From G963677085 sp963677085 (GTDB lineage Bacteria > Planctomycetota > Planctomycetia > Pirellulales > Thermoguttaceae): a stretch of DNA of 64,000 nt. A program made the translations under genes and the position numbers. The notes below the pieces were generated by a model that saw only the letters and a list, made by a program, of their open reading frames with translations, was not told the origin of the DNA and searched no databases. Shown piece after piece: positions 1 through 9,223 of the stretch. The number at the start of each line of letters is the position of its first letter. The stretch's first letter is position 1. The DNA lies in the NCBI GenBank assembly GCA_963677085.2, contig CAXXFH010000004.1:1426001-1490000 (forward strand). Reading direction: 5' to 3'.

Positions 1-312
1 AACTTCACAACGCAGCTTGGATCCGGCACGTTTAGCCTTACTGGCCCAAATACGTGGGACGCCAAAACGGTCGATCTGAGCGGCACGTCCTTCCTTCAAA
101 GCGTTGCCATGGCAACCGAGCTACGACTTTATCTCTGGGGTGGCCAAGTCGACACTATCGACGGCGACGGCGACAAGCAACGGTTGGACAATGTAATGCT
201 TCAGGGAGGCACAACCATTCCCGAACCGGGGACATGGGTGTTGCTGATGAGTGGACTCGTCGGCCTGTTGGGTTACGCCCGACGGCAAGTTCGAAACATC
301 CGAGCACGATAA
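1..312 (+). CDS. C-terminal part of a PEP-CTERM sorted secreted protein (5' end outside window)
   Basis: Frame 1 is open from the first base to a TAA stop at 310-312, so this is the 3' end of a longer gene. The visible part ends in a PEP-CTERM sorting signal: IPEPGTWVLL, then a hydrophobic stretch (LLMSGLVGLLGY) and a basic tail (ARRQVRNIRAR). In this family the signal is recognised by an exosortase that anchors or releases the protein at the cell surface. The upstream residues (about 70) are rich in Thr, Ser and Gly and show no domain I can name. No exosortase gene is visible in the window. The next gene is a DUF1559 protein on the same strand, about 230 bases away. Confidence 0.85.
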   Translation, partial: NFTTQLGSGTFSLTGPNTWDAKTVDLSGTSFLQSVAMATELRLYLWGGQVDTIDGDGDKQRLDNVMLQGGTTIPEPGTWVLLMSGLVGLLGYARRQVRNIRAR

Positions 313-374
313 GAGAGATTATCGATATTCGCAAAAGTAGTGAACCGGCCATGCAGCGGGTCTTCCCACAATTG

Positions 375-394
375 CCGGGCTCCCGTTGGTCGCC
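375..394 (+). repeat. 20-base intergenic repeat, copy 1 of 2
   Basis: CCGGGCTCCCGTTGGTCGCC occurs here and again exactly at 11152-11171, in both cases followed by a similar CTTCGT/CCTCGT context. Both copies lie in non-coding sequence near the 5' side of a gene. This suggests a small dispersed intergenic repeat of unknown role. Confidence 0.6.
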
Positions 395-538
395 TTCGTG
401 TCACTACTTATGCGACGCTCAATAGCGGCCGTTTCAAAACCCGGCTTCGGGTTCGTACGTCCGCTGAACGACGACCTCGGATCTAGTTTTGAAATAGCTC
501 CTGGCCCTTTGGTCGGCACAAGCACACGAGGTGTTGGT

Positions 539-1504
539 TTGGTTACGCGCACACGGCAATGCAATGCTTTTACCCTGGTAGAATTATTAGTGGTAATCGC
601 GATTATTGGCATTCTGATCGCGTTGCTCTTGCCAGCGGTACAGTCGGCCCGCGAAGCGGCTCGCCGCATGGGCTGCCAGAACAACCTCAAGCAAATTGGT
701 CTCGCTCTGCATAGCTACGCCTCGGCCGTGGGGTCGTTGCCTCCGGCGACCATTATCGACAACTTCACCTCTACTTTCGACATCTGGAACGAAGCGGCTA
801 CAGGCAGTCACGGCACAAGCTGGATGCTCCAGATCTTGCCCTACCTCGAGCTGGGAACCCTCTACGACCAGTGGGACTTCACCACGAATGTCCTAGGAAA
901 CGCCTCGCTGGCGAAATCCGACATCGCCATGTTTTACTGCCCGAGCCGCCGATCTGGGGTTCGCCCCAGCGATGCTCCCTTCCAGATGTTTCAGGACTGG
1001 GAATCAGGAGGCACCGATTACGGGGGCTGCATCGGGTATGGGAACGCTTTCTGGGACGACCAAGATGGCGACTCGAACCATCCCTGCAAGCACAACTTCA
1101 GCAGTGTGGGACAAATCACCGAAGACGGTGACAACGACTGCTCCGCGGGCATCTTCTCGCCGCTCGCCGCAGTCAAAATCGACCATATTCGCGACGGCAC
1201 ATCCAACACACTCCTTACCGGTGAGCTGCAAAGACTTCACGGCAATGAGACCACACGCTTGAATGAATGCGCGCAAACCACGCACGATGGTTGGGCGGTG
1301 GGAGGTGCCGGCACGCTCTTCGATGTTCAGTACGGCGAGATGAACAATCAACACTTCGAGCATCCTGGCAGCGAGCACCCCGGCGGAGCTCAATTCGGCT
1401 TGGCCGATGGCTCCGTCCGGTTCATCAGCGAGAACGTCGACTCGAATACCCTCCAGTACCTGGCCACCTACGCCTGCGGCGAGGTGATTCCCGGCGAATA
1501 TTGA
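539..1504 (+). CDS. DUF1559 family pseudopilin-like secreted protein
   Basis: The protein has a type IV pilin-like N-terminus (AFTLVELLVV followed by a hydrophobic helix IAIIGILIALLLPAVQ) and then SAREAARRMGCQNNLKQIGLAL, the start of the planctomycete DUF1559 domain. The C-terminus has the usual DGSVRFIS motif. Prepilin signals have short leaders, so I place the start at a TTG at 539, which has GAGGTG at 528-533 and gives about 321 residues. A longer reading from ATG 410 would add an atypical leader of over 40 residues. The family is massively expanded in Planctomycetes; its members are thought to be surface-exposed, but the function is unknown. A small lipoprotein gene follows 44 bases downstream, a frequent DUF1559 partner. 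Confidence 0.85.
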   Translation: MVTRTRQCNAFTLVELLVVIAIIGILIALLLPAVQSAREAARRMGCQNNLKQIGLALHSYASAVGSLPPATIIDNFTSTFDIWNEAATGSHGTSWMLQILPYLELGTLYDQWDFTTNVLGNASLAKSDIAMFYCPSRRSGVRPSDAPFQMFQDWESGGTDYGGCIGYGNAFWDDQDGDSNHPCKHNFSSVGQITEDGDNDCSAGIFSPLAAVKIDHIRDGTSNTLLTGELQRLHGNETTRLNECAQTTHDGWAVGGAGTLFDVQYGEMNNQHFEHPGSEHPGGAQFGLADGSVRFISENVDSNTLQYLATYACGEVIPGEY

Positions 1505-1548
1505 CCCACCATGACCTCTGAATTGCACCCTTTCGGTAGCAAGCTATC

Positions 1549-1947
1549 ATGCCCCTTAATCCATTGACGTCCGCTAGCTCAATTCTTCTGGGACTTGCGC
1601 TACTGGCTATGGCTGGCTGTAGCGACGATGGTCGACCCGCGATGGCACCGGTCGAAGGTGTGATCACGCTCGACGGGCAACCCCTTGAAGGTGCCACCGT
1701 CGTCTTCCAACCGCCCCAGGGAAAGTCGTCGCATGGGCAGACGGATGCAAATGGACACTACGAACTCATTTACCTACGCGACATCCGCGGTGCATTGCTC
1801 GGCACCCACAGCGTAACCATCACCACGGCCACGGAAATGCAGCCCCAGGAACGGCTACCGGATTGCTACCACCGCCGAACCGAGTTAACGGCCGAAGTTG
1901 CCTCCGGCGGCGGGGAATTCGATTTTGCCCTCCACTCGTCGAAATAG
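1549..1947 (+). CDS. Small planctomycete lipoprotein with a carboxypeptidase-regulatory-like fold
   Basis: This 132-residue protein has a lipoprotein signal peptide (hydrophobic SILLGLALLAMAGC, with the lipobox cysteine at about residue 24). The mature part has the pattern VEGVITLDGQPLEGATVVFQ, then SHGQTDANGHYEL and a further beta-rich segment. This is the typical beginning of the carboxypeptidase-regulatory or transthyretin-like fold found in many planctomycete lipoproteins. It lies directly behind a DUF1559 gene on the same strand, probably co-transcribed. Known members occur next to DUF1559 genes but their job is not established. The function is therefore open; the family assignment is fairly secure. 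Confidence 0.75.
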   Translation: MPLNPLTSASSILLGLALLAMAGCSDDGRPAMAPVEGVITLDGQPLEGATVVFQPPQGKSSHGQTDANGHYELIYLRDIRGALLGTHSVTITTATEMQPQERLPDCYHRRTELTAEVASGGGEFDFALHSSK

Positions 1948-2313
1948 TACTATTTAGGACAAACCGATAAATGACTTGCTGATTCGCCGGGCCGTGCTTC
2001 GCGATGCCCCTCGAGTTTCGCCTTGAAAACGATAAGTTATTCTTCAGGCCACTCCCTAGCAATCGACAACGAACCCACCGATCCCTGCCCACCAGATACC
2101 TCCTTAGCTGCAACCACATCGATGCTTCGACTCCGCTGAACACGCCCGCCAACGATGCTGCCAGATAATGATCGCGTGGCATCGCAAGGCGTCGTTTTTC
2201 AGATCCCACCAACACCGGCAGGCTCTTGCGCAATCCCTCGACGGCACTGCCAGAATCGTCGTGGACGGTGCGAATGCGAAATTCATTCGATTACCAAGAA
2301 TCAGGAGAACACC
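1948..2313 (+). other. Intergenic region, no gene seen
   Basis: This is about 366 bases between the lipoprotein and the beta-helix gene. The open frame of the downstream gene extends back to 2155, but that extension lacks a signal peptide and a ribosome binding site, so I treat it as leader. I see no RNA gene, clear promoter or strong hairpin. Confidence 0.4.
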
Positions 2314-4155
2314 ATGATCGTCAAGACGATGGTTTCAGTACTCGCTCTTTGTAGTCTTGCGTCGATTGCCACGGCGACGGAATTCTTCGTCAGTCCCAAC
2401 GGCGACGATACGAACCCGGGCACAACCCAGCGTCCCTTCCAAACTCTCGCACGAGCCCAGCAGGCCGTGCGGAAAGTCGACCGTACGGAAAGTGACGATG
2501 TCGTCGTTAATCTGGCTGCCGGCTGCTACCGTCTCGCGAAGCCTTTTCGCCTTACGGAAGAAGACTCCGGGAGTAACACCTGCCGGGTAGTCTACCGAAG
2601 CCAAGACGGCCCGGGCAAGGCGCGGCTTCTCGGCAGCGTGCCGCTAGTGGGCTGGCAAGAACACCACGACGGCATTTGGAAGATCGACCTTCCCGAGGGC
2701 ATGCTGTTCCACACGCTTTTTGAGAACGGCCAACGTGCCCATAAGGCCCGCTTTCCCAACTACGAGCACCAGCCAGACTTTCCCACGGCACGCGGTCGCT
2801 ACCTCGTTGCCGAAGACGGCACGCCAAAACGCTACAACAAAAAAGGTGAAAAACCTCCTCAAGGCCCCGGCTGGCTGACGTATCCCGTAGAAGATGCACC
2901 CCCAGCCCCTTTGGGCTCCAAAACGAAACTATTGATCTACACGGGCGGGAAGTGCGACTGGTTCCGTAACGTCTACAACGTCAAGTCGATTGACCCCGAG
3001 ACGCGGAAGCTGGTGTTCGAGGCGAATGCCCTCCCGTTCGGTGTCGGTGCCGGTGCCCGATTCTTTCTCGAAGACGATCTGGCGTTTCTCGACGCGCCCG
3101 GCGAATTCCACGTCGACGAATCATCGAACACACTCTACTACAAGCCAATCGGTAGCGGCCATCCAGACACGCTCTGCGTCGCCGCGCCAGTAATGACGCG
3201 CCTTATTGAAATCCAGGGCAAGTCGCGAGAACGGTGCGTCGAAAACATTCGTATCGAAGGGTTGGCGTTGGAGGAGACTGACGGTTTTCCGACACCGTGG
3301 TGGGGCACACATTATGGACGCAAAGATGGCGCGCTCATTTGGATGAGCAACACCCAAGGGATTGAAGTGCGGCAATGCCATCTGAACAACGGCGGTCGAA
3401 ACGGCATCATGCTTATCGGCCACAATCTCGACAATCTGGTCACCAGGTGCTGGATCGAGCACATGGGCGTCAATGGCGTAACGCTCTGCAACCGCTTCTC
3501 AAGTTCCGACGAGAAAAAAGCCACGGCAGACCGTTGTCTGGGCAACCGAATTCACAACTGCCGAATTCACAACATCGGTGAGATTCATACCTACGCATCG
3601 TGTGTCAATCTCTTCAACGTGGAAAACAACGATATCGGCCACTGCGAACTTCACGATTCCGTTCGCTACGCCGTAACCCTCCGCGGCAACACGGGCGATC
3701 AATACGGGCCGCCCGTATCGACGAACCATCCGCCGTGCAAGAACAACCGGATGCATCATCTCCGCGTGTATCGTTGCGGCCAGGACGGTGGCGACATGGG
3801 CGCGCTGCATTGTGCCAACCTGAACAATCCCGGCGGCGGCTGCGTCAACACGTTCGAGCAAATCACGGTGGTCGACTGCCGCGCCGTACCGTTGATGAAG
3901 GACTACGCCCCAGACGGTATTTTCCTGGACTGGCCCAAGATGTCGATGGATCAGGTTTTCCGCAACATCCATATCGTTCGTTGCCAAGGGCGCCAAATCC
4001 GCAGCAACCGTCCGGAAAACGCAGATTCCGCGCTGACCGAGAACGTGAGTTGGAAGGACGGATTTCGAGAAGAACTGATGGACCGTGAGAACATCGGTCT
4101 AACCGATGGGTTTCCCGTCGACTACGGCGGGAAATCCTCTGTCCCAACTAAGTAG
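2314..4155 (+). CDS. Secreted right-handed parallel beta-helix (pectate-lyase-like fold) protein
   Basis: The start at 2314 is preceded by AGGAG at a normal distance and yields a clear signal peptide (MIVKTMVSVLALCSLASIATA). The mature protein begins TEFFVSPNGDDTNPGTTQRP, the DUF1565-type opening of secreted parallel beta-helix proteins, and it continues with repeated short turns such as IRIEGLALEE, NNGGRNGIMLIG and LGNRIHNCRIHNIG. These are rungs of a right-handed beta-helix. Proteins of this type (613 residues here) bind or cleave polysaccharides and resemble GH141-like or polysaccharide-lyase-like enzymes. No catalytic residues can be assigned by eye, so the substrate is unknown. It is flanked by DUF1559 genes on either side. 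Confidence 0.8.
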   Translation: MIVKTMVSVLALCSLASIATATEFFVSPNGDDTNPGTTQRPFQTLARAQQAVRKVDRTESDDVVVNLAAGCYRLAKPFRLTEEDSGSNTCRVVYRSQDGPGKARLLGSVPLVGWQEHHDGIWKIDLPEGMLFHTLFENGQRAHKARFPNYEHQPDFPTARGRYLVAEDGTPKRYNKKGEKPPQGPGWLTYPVEDAPPAPLGSKTKLLIYTGGKCDWFRNVYNVKSIDPETRKLVFEANALPFGVGAGARFFLEDDLAFLDAPGEFHVDESSNTLYYKPIGSGHPDTLCVAAPVMTRLIEIQGKSRERCVENIRIEGLALEETDGFPTPWWGTHYGRKDGALIWMSNTQGIEVRQCHLNNGGRNGIMLIGHNLDNLVTRCWIEHMGVNGVTLCNRFSSSDEKKATADRCLGNRIHNCRIHNIGEIHTYASCVNLFNVENNDIGHCELHDSVRYAVTLRGNTGDQYGPPVSTNHPPCKNNRMHHLRVYRCGQDGGDMGALHCANLNNPGGGCVNTFEQITVVDCRAVPLMKDYAPDGIFLDWPKMSMDQVFRNIHIVRCQGRQIRSNRPENADSALTENVSWKDGFREELMDRENIGLTDGFPVDYGGKSSVPTK

Positions 4156-4262
4156 TCGGTACTTGGCAACTCCACCGCGACCCGTTTTCCGCCGTGCAAT
4201 TCTGCTATCCACCTCGGCGACGATGCAGCGGTCCATGGCAGAACGACGTACTACTCGACGGA

Positions 4263-5294
4263 CTATTGTAACACCGTGCCGTCGATCACTTGCCCGTCTT
4301 CGCGGTCGCCCAGATATTTGTGGGCCAAACGGTCGATCGTGTAGCTCATGCTGCGGACCGAGCCGTCGCAGAAGGCCACGTTGAACGTGCCGGCATGAGG
4401 GCTGCCGAAGGCAACGTTCGTCGTGTAGCCCGGCTTATCGGCCCGTGGCTGGAAGGCAGCGTAGCCGTTCGGGTTGGCCGGGTCGTAACAGGTCCAGCAG
4501 TGCATGTCGAGATCGTCGGCGCCCAGGGCCGGTTCGTCGTCGCCGTGGTCGTCGCCCGAGTAATAGTCTTCGGGCCGCAGGTATTTCTCGCCGAGCAAAT
4601 AAGTATTGCTGGTTCCGTCGCGAATTTGGGCGATCGTTACCTGCGATCGTTGGTAGCTGAGCCCATTGATGCTCGATAACTTTTCGGCATCCGCAAAACC
4701 GTTGCCGGCATCGGCCGCGCTGTAGCTCGACGGCCCATAACCCCAACTGACTTGCTTCGAGCCGCCGTTGACGCAGTAATCGGCCCGAAACCACCCTTGG
4801 CTCAGGTCGCTCGGCTTCGAGGCGTTCACCAGCCAGTTGCGGTCGGAACGCACCGGATAGGCGGCCGGTTGTCGCCGCGACGGGCAACTGAACATGGCCA
4901 AGGGCGTTTGTGCCATTTGCAGAGTGATGTCTTTCTTTCGATCGGCATCTGTCTCGCCCGCCCCCATGTCGTGGATCGTCTGTTGTTCGAGGAACGGGAG
5001 GATATTGTAGAAGAATCCGCCCGGCTGCGTGGCGCCGAAGCCTCGGTCCGGGTCACCCACCCAACCGTATCCCCAACCGCCGGTCGGAAAATAGCCCATC
5101 GCCGACTCGTGCTGTAACGCGGCCAAGGCATCCTGCTTGAGGTTGTTGCTGCACTGCATCCGCCGAGCAGCCTCCCTTGCACTCTGCACGGCCGGCAGCA
5201 GCAGTGCGATCAAGATGCCGATGATCGCGATTACCACCAGAAGCTCCACTAGGGTAAACGCCCTTACGTCACTCGTGTGTCGCGGTCGTCGCAT
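4263..5294 (-). CDS. DUF1559 family pseudopilin-like secreted protein
   Basis: The chosen ATG at 5294 is preceded by AGGAAAAGG and gives a short basic leader (MRRPRHTSDVR) before AFTLVELLVV and the hydrophobic helix; the open frame upstream lacks these features. The body contains SAREAARRMQCSNNLKQ, and the C-terminal part contains SPHAGTFNVAFCDGSVRSMS, the characteristic H...DGSVR motif. The length, 343 residues, is normal for the family. It is transcribed toward the beta-helix gene and faces the LamG/PEP-CTERM cluster. The function of DUF1559 proteins is not known; the pilin-like N-terminus implies export and membrane anchoring. Confidence 0.88.
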   Translation of the reverse strand: MRRPRHTSDVRAFTLVELLVVIAIIGILIALLLPAVQSAREAARRMQCSNNLKQDALAALQHESAMGYFPTGGWGYGWVGDPDRGFGATQPGGFFYNILPFLEQQTIHDMGAGETDADRKKDITLQMAQTPLAMFSCPSRRQPAAYPVRSDRNWLVNASKPSDLSQGWFRADYCVNGGSKQVSWGYGPSSYSAADAGNGFADAEKLSSINGLSYQRSQVTIAQIRDGTSNTYLLGEKYLRPEDYYSGDDHGDDEPALGADDLDMHCWTCYDPANPNGYAAFQPRADKPGYTTNVAFGSPHAGTFNVAFCDGSVRSMSYTIDRLAHKYLGDREDGQVIDGTVLQ

Positions 5295-5408
5295 GAAACC
5301 TTTTCCTTCTGTATTACCAACTTCGAAGACCGTCAAGTTCTTCGCGAAGGTTAGCGATCGACGAGAGCGGGTTTCTGACGGGGTGCCGCAGCACCGTATG
5401 GCTAGTGG

Positions 5409-5444
5409 CCCTCACCCCCAGCCCCTCTCCCACAGGGAGAGGGG
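5409..5444 (+). repeat. GC-rich palindromic intergenic repeat, copy 1 of 2
   Basis: The sequence CCCTCACCCCCAG is followed by a hairpin with arms CCCCTCTCCC and GGGAGAGGGG separated by three bases. The same unit occurs in inverted orientation at 26248-26285. Both copies are intergenic. It resembles a REP-type dispersed palindrome. Confidence 0.7.
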
Positions 5445-5563
5445 AGCAGTATGCAGGCTGCCCCTGTTCGCCACATTCCTGACAAACGGCCCGTGGCACC
5501 CGACTCCTCATTCAACCCTCAACGTCGTACCGCCGCATGTAACGACATGCCACGGTTACCCCC

Positions 5564-6445
5564 CTACCGTTCTTTTCGCCATCGACAAGCCGCCAGCCCG
5601 GCCAACCCCATCGCGACGAGAAGCCACGTCGACGGTTCGGGCACGGCCACCGTGTCGGGCCCCGCATCGTAGCTGTCGCCGACTTGATCGACCGTCAAGG
5701 CCTGGTCGTAAATGCGAAACTCGTTGTAAAGGCCGTCGAACAGCGGATCGTTCCACTGCGATCGTCCCAGCCAGTTATTCACGTCGTCGAGTCCCGACAG
5801 TGAAAAATCGGAAAGTCGTGCCATCGCGCCTACCAGTCCACCGTCGAGGTACAGGGAGATCGTGCCATTGGCACCGATAGAAGTGTCTGTTTCGTCGTAG
5901 ACCACCACCGCGTGATGCTCGTTCGCCGTCGAAAAGACGCTGTCGGCAATATAGGTCTGCGCGCCGGTGGTAATGTGATGGGTGAGCCACGACCCGTCGC
6001 TATTGTTCTGGGGAATCAAAGCGATGTAATTACTCGCGCTTCCACTTGCCGAGGTATTCTCCCCATTGTTGCTCGTCCCAAAACAGAACACTTCCGCCCA
6101 AACGTGATTCGTCTCCAAGGTGAACCACATCTCGAAGGTCGCTTTCTGCCCCAAGGCCGAGATGGTTCCATTGGGCAAATCGACGTAGGCTCCCTCGGTC
6201 GCCGAATTGGAAAAATCTTGGTTCGAGGTTTGCCCACTATTGGCGCTGAGATCAAGCTGTCCGTCGGAAAACGTCGCGTAATTGCCGCTCGGATCGACCA
6301 CCATCCCATCGGCGCCACCGACCGAATCGCTAACGTCGCCGTCGAAGCTATAACGGTGAATCAACCCTGCATTGGCCGTTGAAATCAAGCCCGCGATGAT
6401 CAAAGACCCAAAACCAAAGGACCATTTATTGCACAAGCAAGTCAT
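5564..6445 (-). CDS. PEP-CTERM sorted LamG-domain secreted protein
   Basis: The start at ATG 6445 has GGGAG upstream and gives a signal peptide (MTCLCNKWSFGFGSLIIAGL, cleavage near TANA). The mature protein opens LIHRYSFDGDVSDSVGGADG, the usual beginning of a concanavalin A-like/LamG jelly-roll domain, and includes ATFEMWFTLE and ISLYLDGGLVGAM typical of that fold. It ends with a PEP-CTERM signal, VPEPSTWLLVAMGLAGLAA followed by CRWRKER. The length is 293 residues. LamG folds usually bind glycans or proteins. It lies directly downstream of a second LamG/PEP-CTERM gene and may share its transcript. Substrate and ligand are unknown. Confidence 0.85.
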   Translation of the reverse strand: MTCLCNKWSFGFGSLIIAGLISTANAGLIHRYSFDGDVSDSVGGADGMVVDPSGNYATFSDGQLDLSANSGQTSNQDFSNSATEGAYVDLPNGTISALGQKATFEMWFTLETNHVWAEVFCFGTSNNGENTSASGSASNYIALIPQNNSDGSWLTHHITTGAQTYIADSVFSTANEHHAVVVYDETDTSIGANGTISLYLDGGLVGAMARLSDFSLSGLDDVNNWLGRSQWNDPLFDGLYNEFRIYDQALTVDQVGDSYDAGPDTVAVPEPSTWLLVAMGLAGLAACRWRKER

Positions 6446-6501
6446 GAATCTATCTCCCACAAGACCACGGATCGACACGCCCCACCGGCCTTACTCAACG
6501 C

Positions 6502-7419
6502 CTACCTCTTCCGGAACCGACAAATCGCCAGCCCGACGATTCCCAACAGGGAAAGAATCCACGTGGCCGGTTCCGGCACTTGATATACGCCGTCGACGAC
6601 CAATGCGTCGTGCAACCCCAAGCCGTCGGCCGTCGGGTCGATCGCCGTGTCGTGAATCTGGATTTCGGCAATACGGCCTAGGAATTTCTCTTCCCCGATG
6701 GTCGAGCACGCGCCGATGGCGAACCCTTCGAGAAACCCGCTGCCGCTGGAAAGATCGGGCGTGCTCAAGATGTCGTACGCCGCGCTGACGTCCTCCTGGT
6801 TAACCAGCGACGCTTCAAGAGCACCGTCGACATACAGGAAAAAGCTGGCATGGGTAGCATCCACCACGTCGCGAACCCAGGTGACCACGTGAACCGGATT
6901 GTCGTCAACGGTCGTCGTGCTGCGCAGGTTGCCCACGTTGCTCGAAACATACGCACGAGGATCACTCATGGCGCCCATCACGATATTGCCGTCGATGGTT
7001 AGGCCAAAATCGGCCGGCGGTCCGCCGGGGCGTTCGTTGCCTACCACGCCACCGTGATCCCACCAATACGTCGGATATTCGCCGCTTTGCTGGGTGTTTC
7101 CGTCGGTGGTGAAGACGGCCGTGATCGAGAAATCGCCTACGCCGTACATGGGGTTATTGGCGTCGTTGCCCAAGACATTGAAGAACGACGAACCGTTGAA
7201 ATCGATGAAATTCACCCCAGCTTGGCTGGCCAATGTTCCCGCGGACGAGAGCGTGGGCGTGCCGGCCGCGATCGTGGCGTCGGTCTTGCCTTCCACACGG
7301 TTTTCCCACGCCCCGGTACCCGTCCAATCGTTGCTCACGAATTGGCCGACCAATTCGGCGTTGGCGGTTGCGGCCAGCAGCGGAATTGCAGTCGCTAAAG
7401 CAATAGAAAATGCCTTCAT
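6502..7419 (-). CDS. PEP-CTERM sorted LamG-domain secreted protein
   Basis: ATG 7419 is preceded by AGGGAGG and produces a good signal peptide (MKAFSIALATAIPLLAATANA). The mature part contains INFNGSS-like and VHVVTWVRDVVDATHASFFL segments, with YVDGALEASL typical of concanavalin A-like/LamG folds. It closes with a PEP-CTERM signal (VPEPATWILSLLGIVGLAI, then CRFRKR). It has 305 residues. It follows the FecR-LamG and sigma factor genes on the same strand, about 80 bases away, which makes it a plausible target or output of that signalling pair. The gene behind it is a second protein of the same architecture. Confidence 0.85.
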   Translation of the reverse strand: MKAFSIALATAIPLLAATANAELVGQFVSNDWTGTGAWENRVEGKTDATIAAGTPTLSSAGTLASQAGVNFIDFNGSSFFNVLGNDANNPMYGVGDFSITAVFTTDGNTQQSGEYPTYWWDHGGVVGNERPGGPPADFGLTIDGNIVMGAMSDPRAYVSSNVGNLRSTTTVDDNPVHVVTWVRDVVDATHASFFLYVDGALEASLVNQEDVSAAYDILSTPDLSSGSGFLEGFAIGACSTIGEEKFLGRIAEIQIHDTAIDPTADGLGLHDALVVDGVYQVPEPATWILSLLGIVGLAICRFRKR

Positions 7420-7501
7420 TACATGATCCTCCCTTGATGTGATTCCCTTGGTTTTCAGGGACAAGAAACCGCGTTGAATGCTTTTCATTTCACACGATTG
7501 A

Positions 7502-9223
7502 CTACCTCGCCTCGGCCGCGTTACCATGGCCCTTGCCACTTCTCCGGTCGTTCTTCTTCTCGTCGTTCCGCTCGCCACCGAACAACGCGCCGGCCGGTTG
7601 TTTGCCTTCAGCCAGCACGGCGAGTTCCTGATCGGTAAGAGCCCGGCCGAAAATGGCCAGATCGTCGATTAGGCCGTCGAAGGGGAGATTATGATGCGCA
7701 CCCGAGCGATCCGGATTGAAGCCAACCGTGATCGTTGGGCAATCGCGCAACGGGCTGGCTCCGGAAAGTCCCGCGGCCTCCAACTGCCCATCGACATAGA
7801 TCCTCAACCCCGCCTCACCGAGGTCGCCCTGGCGAACCACGGCGATATGATGCCAACCGTCGTCGTTGATCTTGCTCGTACCGGCAACGAAAACTCGCTC
7901 GGCCAGCAGCGCGGCCGTCGCCCCGTCGTGGAACCACACGTTATCGTTTAGAAGCGTCAAGACGAAGTCGTTGTGGTCGTTCGGCACGTCGGCCCACAGT
8001 AGACCAACGCCGTTGAAGGCTAGATCGCCTTGGGGAGTCGCCGACGACGTCTTCACCCAAAGCGATAGGGTAAACTTCTGTGGCACGCGGTTGCGGATGC
8101 GCACTCCCTGCAACGGCTTACCTGACTTCAGTGCCTTGCCAAACCGCCCGTCGACCAACTCGGGCCGAAGATTCCTCGGGCTAGCCACGGCCGAACCACT
8201 GAAACCGCTGCGATCGAGGACAAGATTGCCCCGCAACGAGTCGAAATCCCAATAGCCGACCAGTCCGCGCGGCGTGTCATCGTCGCCGTCCGCGCCGCTA
8301 GGCATCTGGCGCACGAAACCCGAACCGGCGTCAGCAGCGACCACCTCCACCTTGCCCGCCACCACGCGCACTTGCTGCCCCTGTGACAGCACGCGCTGCG
8401 ACTCCACCGGCGCGACGTCGCCAAACGCCACAGGCGTGATCTCCACGAAGCCGTCGAACACCGTAACGTCGACAGCCCCCTTGGCGTCGACCGCCACGCC
8501 AAACTCCGTCCCCAGGTCAGTAATACGAGCGGCCTGAGTCTCGATGACGAAACCCGTAGCCCGACTCGGCACTCGAGCGACTAGCCGCCCGCTGGCACAG
8601 CAACCGGCGTTGACGTTTCGCACGACGAAATCCACTGGTCCTTCAAGGATCACTTCACTTCCATGGGCAAACATGACCTTCGCCAGCCCGGTGGCCAACT
8701 GCAGTTGCTGTCCCGCCTCAAGCCCGAGATGGCCGGTCGACGGTTCCTTGCCTTTCCAAACCGCGTCGGCCGTAGCCGTAAGTGTGGCCACTCCGGTTGC
8801 TTCCGGCCGGGACACAATGTTTTGCGCCGTGTTGTCGCCATCGTCCAAGCCTGTCAGCGAGGGTCGCAGAAACGCCAGCACAACCACCACGGCCAAAACC
8901 ACGGTCAACGCCACGGTCAGCGACACGCGTTCCGGGTGGCGACGGTAGTCGGCCAAGAAGCCGGAGAGTCGACGTAACGAAAAACGCGGCCGTTCGGCCT
9001 GGGTATCGCAAGCCACCTTGGGCGGCACGTGATCCGGCCGTGCCGCGTCGAAACGCTCCAACAACGACTGGGCGTGCATGCACGTCAAGTAAGTTCGACG
9101 TGCAGCGCAGTCGCGAACGAGAAGCTGTTCCAGGCTGGCCGCGTCCTCCGCCGAAAGCCGATTCTCGCAGGCGGCTTCGATCAGATCGTTAAGATTGGCT
9201 TGCCGTTCGGGAGCGACCATCAT
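7502..9223 (-). CDS. FecR-like / LamG transmembrane protein, probable anti-sigma regulator
   Basis: The 573-residue protein has three recognisable parts. First is a cytoplasmic N-terminal segment (ENRLSAEDAASLEQLLVRD), typical of planctomycete anti-sigma proteins. Next is one membrane span (about residues 98-120, VSLTVALTVVLAVVVVLAFL). The outer region carries a FecR domain (around residues 200-265, with DLGTEFGVAV) and then a LamG domain (from GLVGYWDFDSL, with FTLSLWVKTSS and LRIYVDGQLEAAG). Its start overlaps the stop of the upstream sigma factor gene by four bases (ATGA), indicating translational coupling. By family, FecR proteins transmit an extracytoplasmic signal to the cognate sigma factor. 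The LamG domain would be the sensing or binding module, which is an inference. Confidence 0.85.
   Translation of the reverse strand: MMVAPERQANLNDLIEAACENRLSAEDAASLEQLLVRDCAARRTYLTCMHAQSLLERFDAARPDHVPPKVACDTQAERPRFSLRRLSGFLADYRRHPERVSLTVALTVVLAVVVVLAFLRPSLTGLDDGDNTAQNIVSRPEATGVATLTATADAVWKGKEPSTGHLGLEAGQQLQLATGLAKVMFAHGSEVILEGPVDFVVRNVNAGCCASGRLVARVPSRATGFVIETQAARITDLGTEFGVAVDAKGAVDVTVFDGFVEITPVAFGDVAPVESQRVLSQGQQVRVVAGKVEVVAADAGSGFVRQMPSGADGDDDTPRGLVGYWDFDSLRGNLVLDRSGFSGSAVASPRNLRPELVDGRFGKALKSGKPLQGVRIRNRVPQKFTLSLWVKTSSATPQGDLAFNGVGLLWADVPNDHNDFVLTLLNDNVWFHDGATAALLAERVFVAGTSKINDDGWHHIAVVRQGDLGEAGLRIYVDGQLEAAGLSGASPLRDCPTITVGFNPDRSGAHHNLPFDGLIDDLAIFGRALTDQELAVLAEGKQPAGALFGGERNDEKKNDRRSGKGHGNAAEAR

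Noticed and set aside
2155..2313. N-terminal extension of the beta-helix protein
   Set aside because: The extension has no signal peptide, while ATG 2314 has AGGAG and a proper signal peptide.
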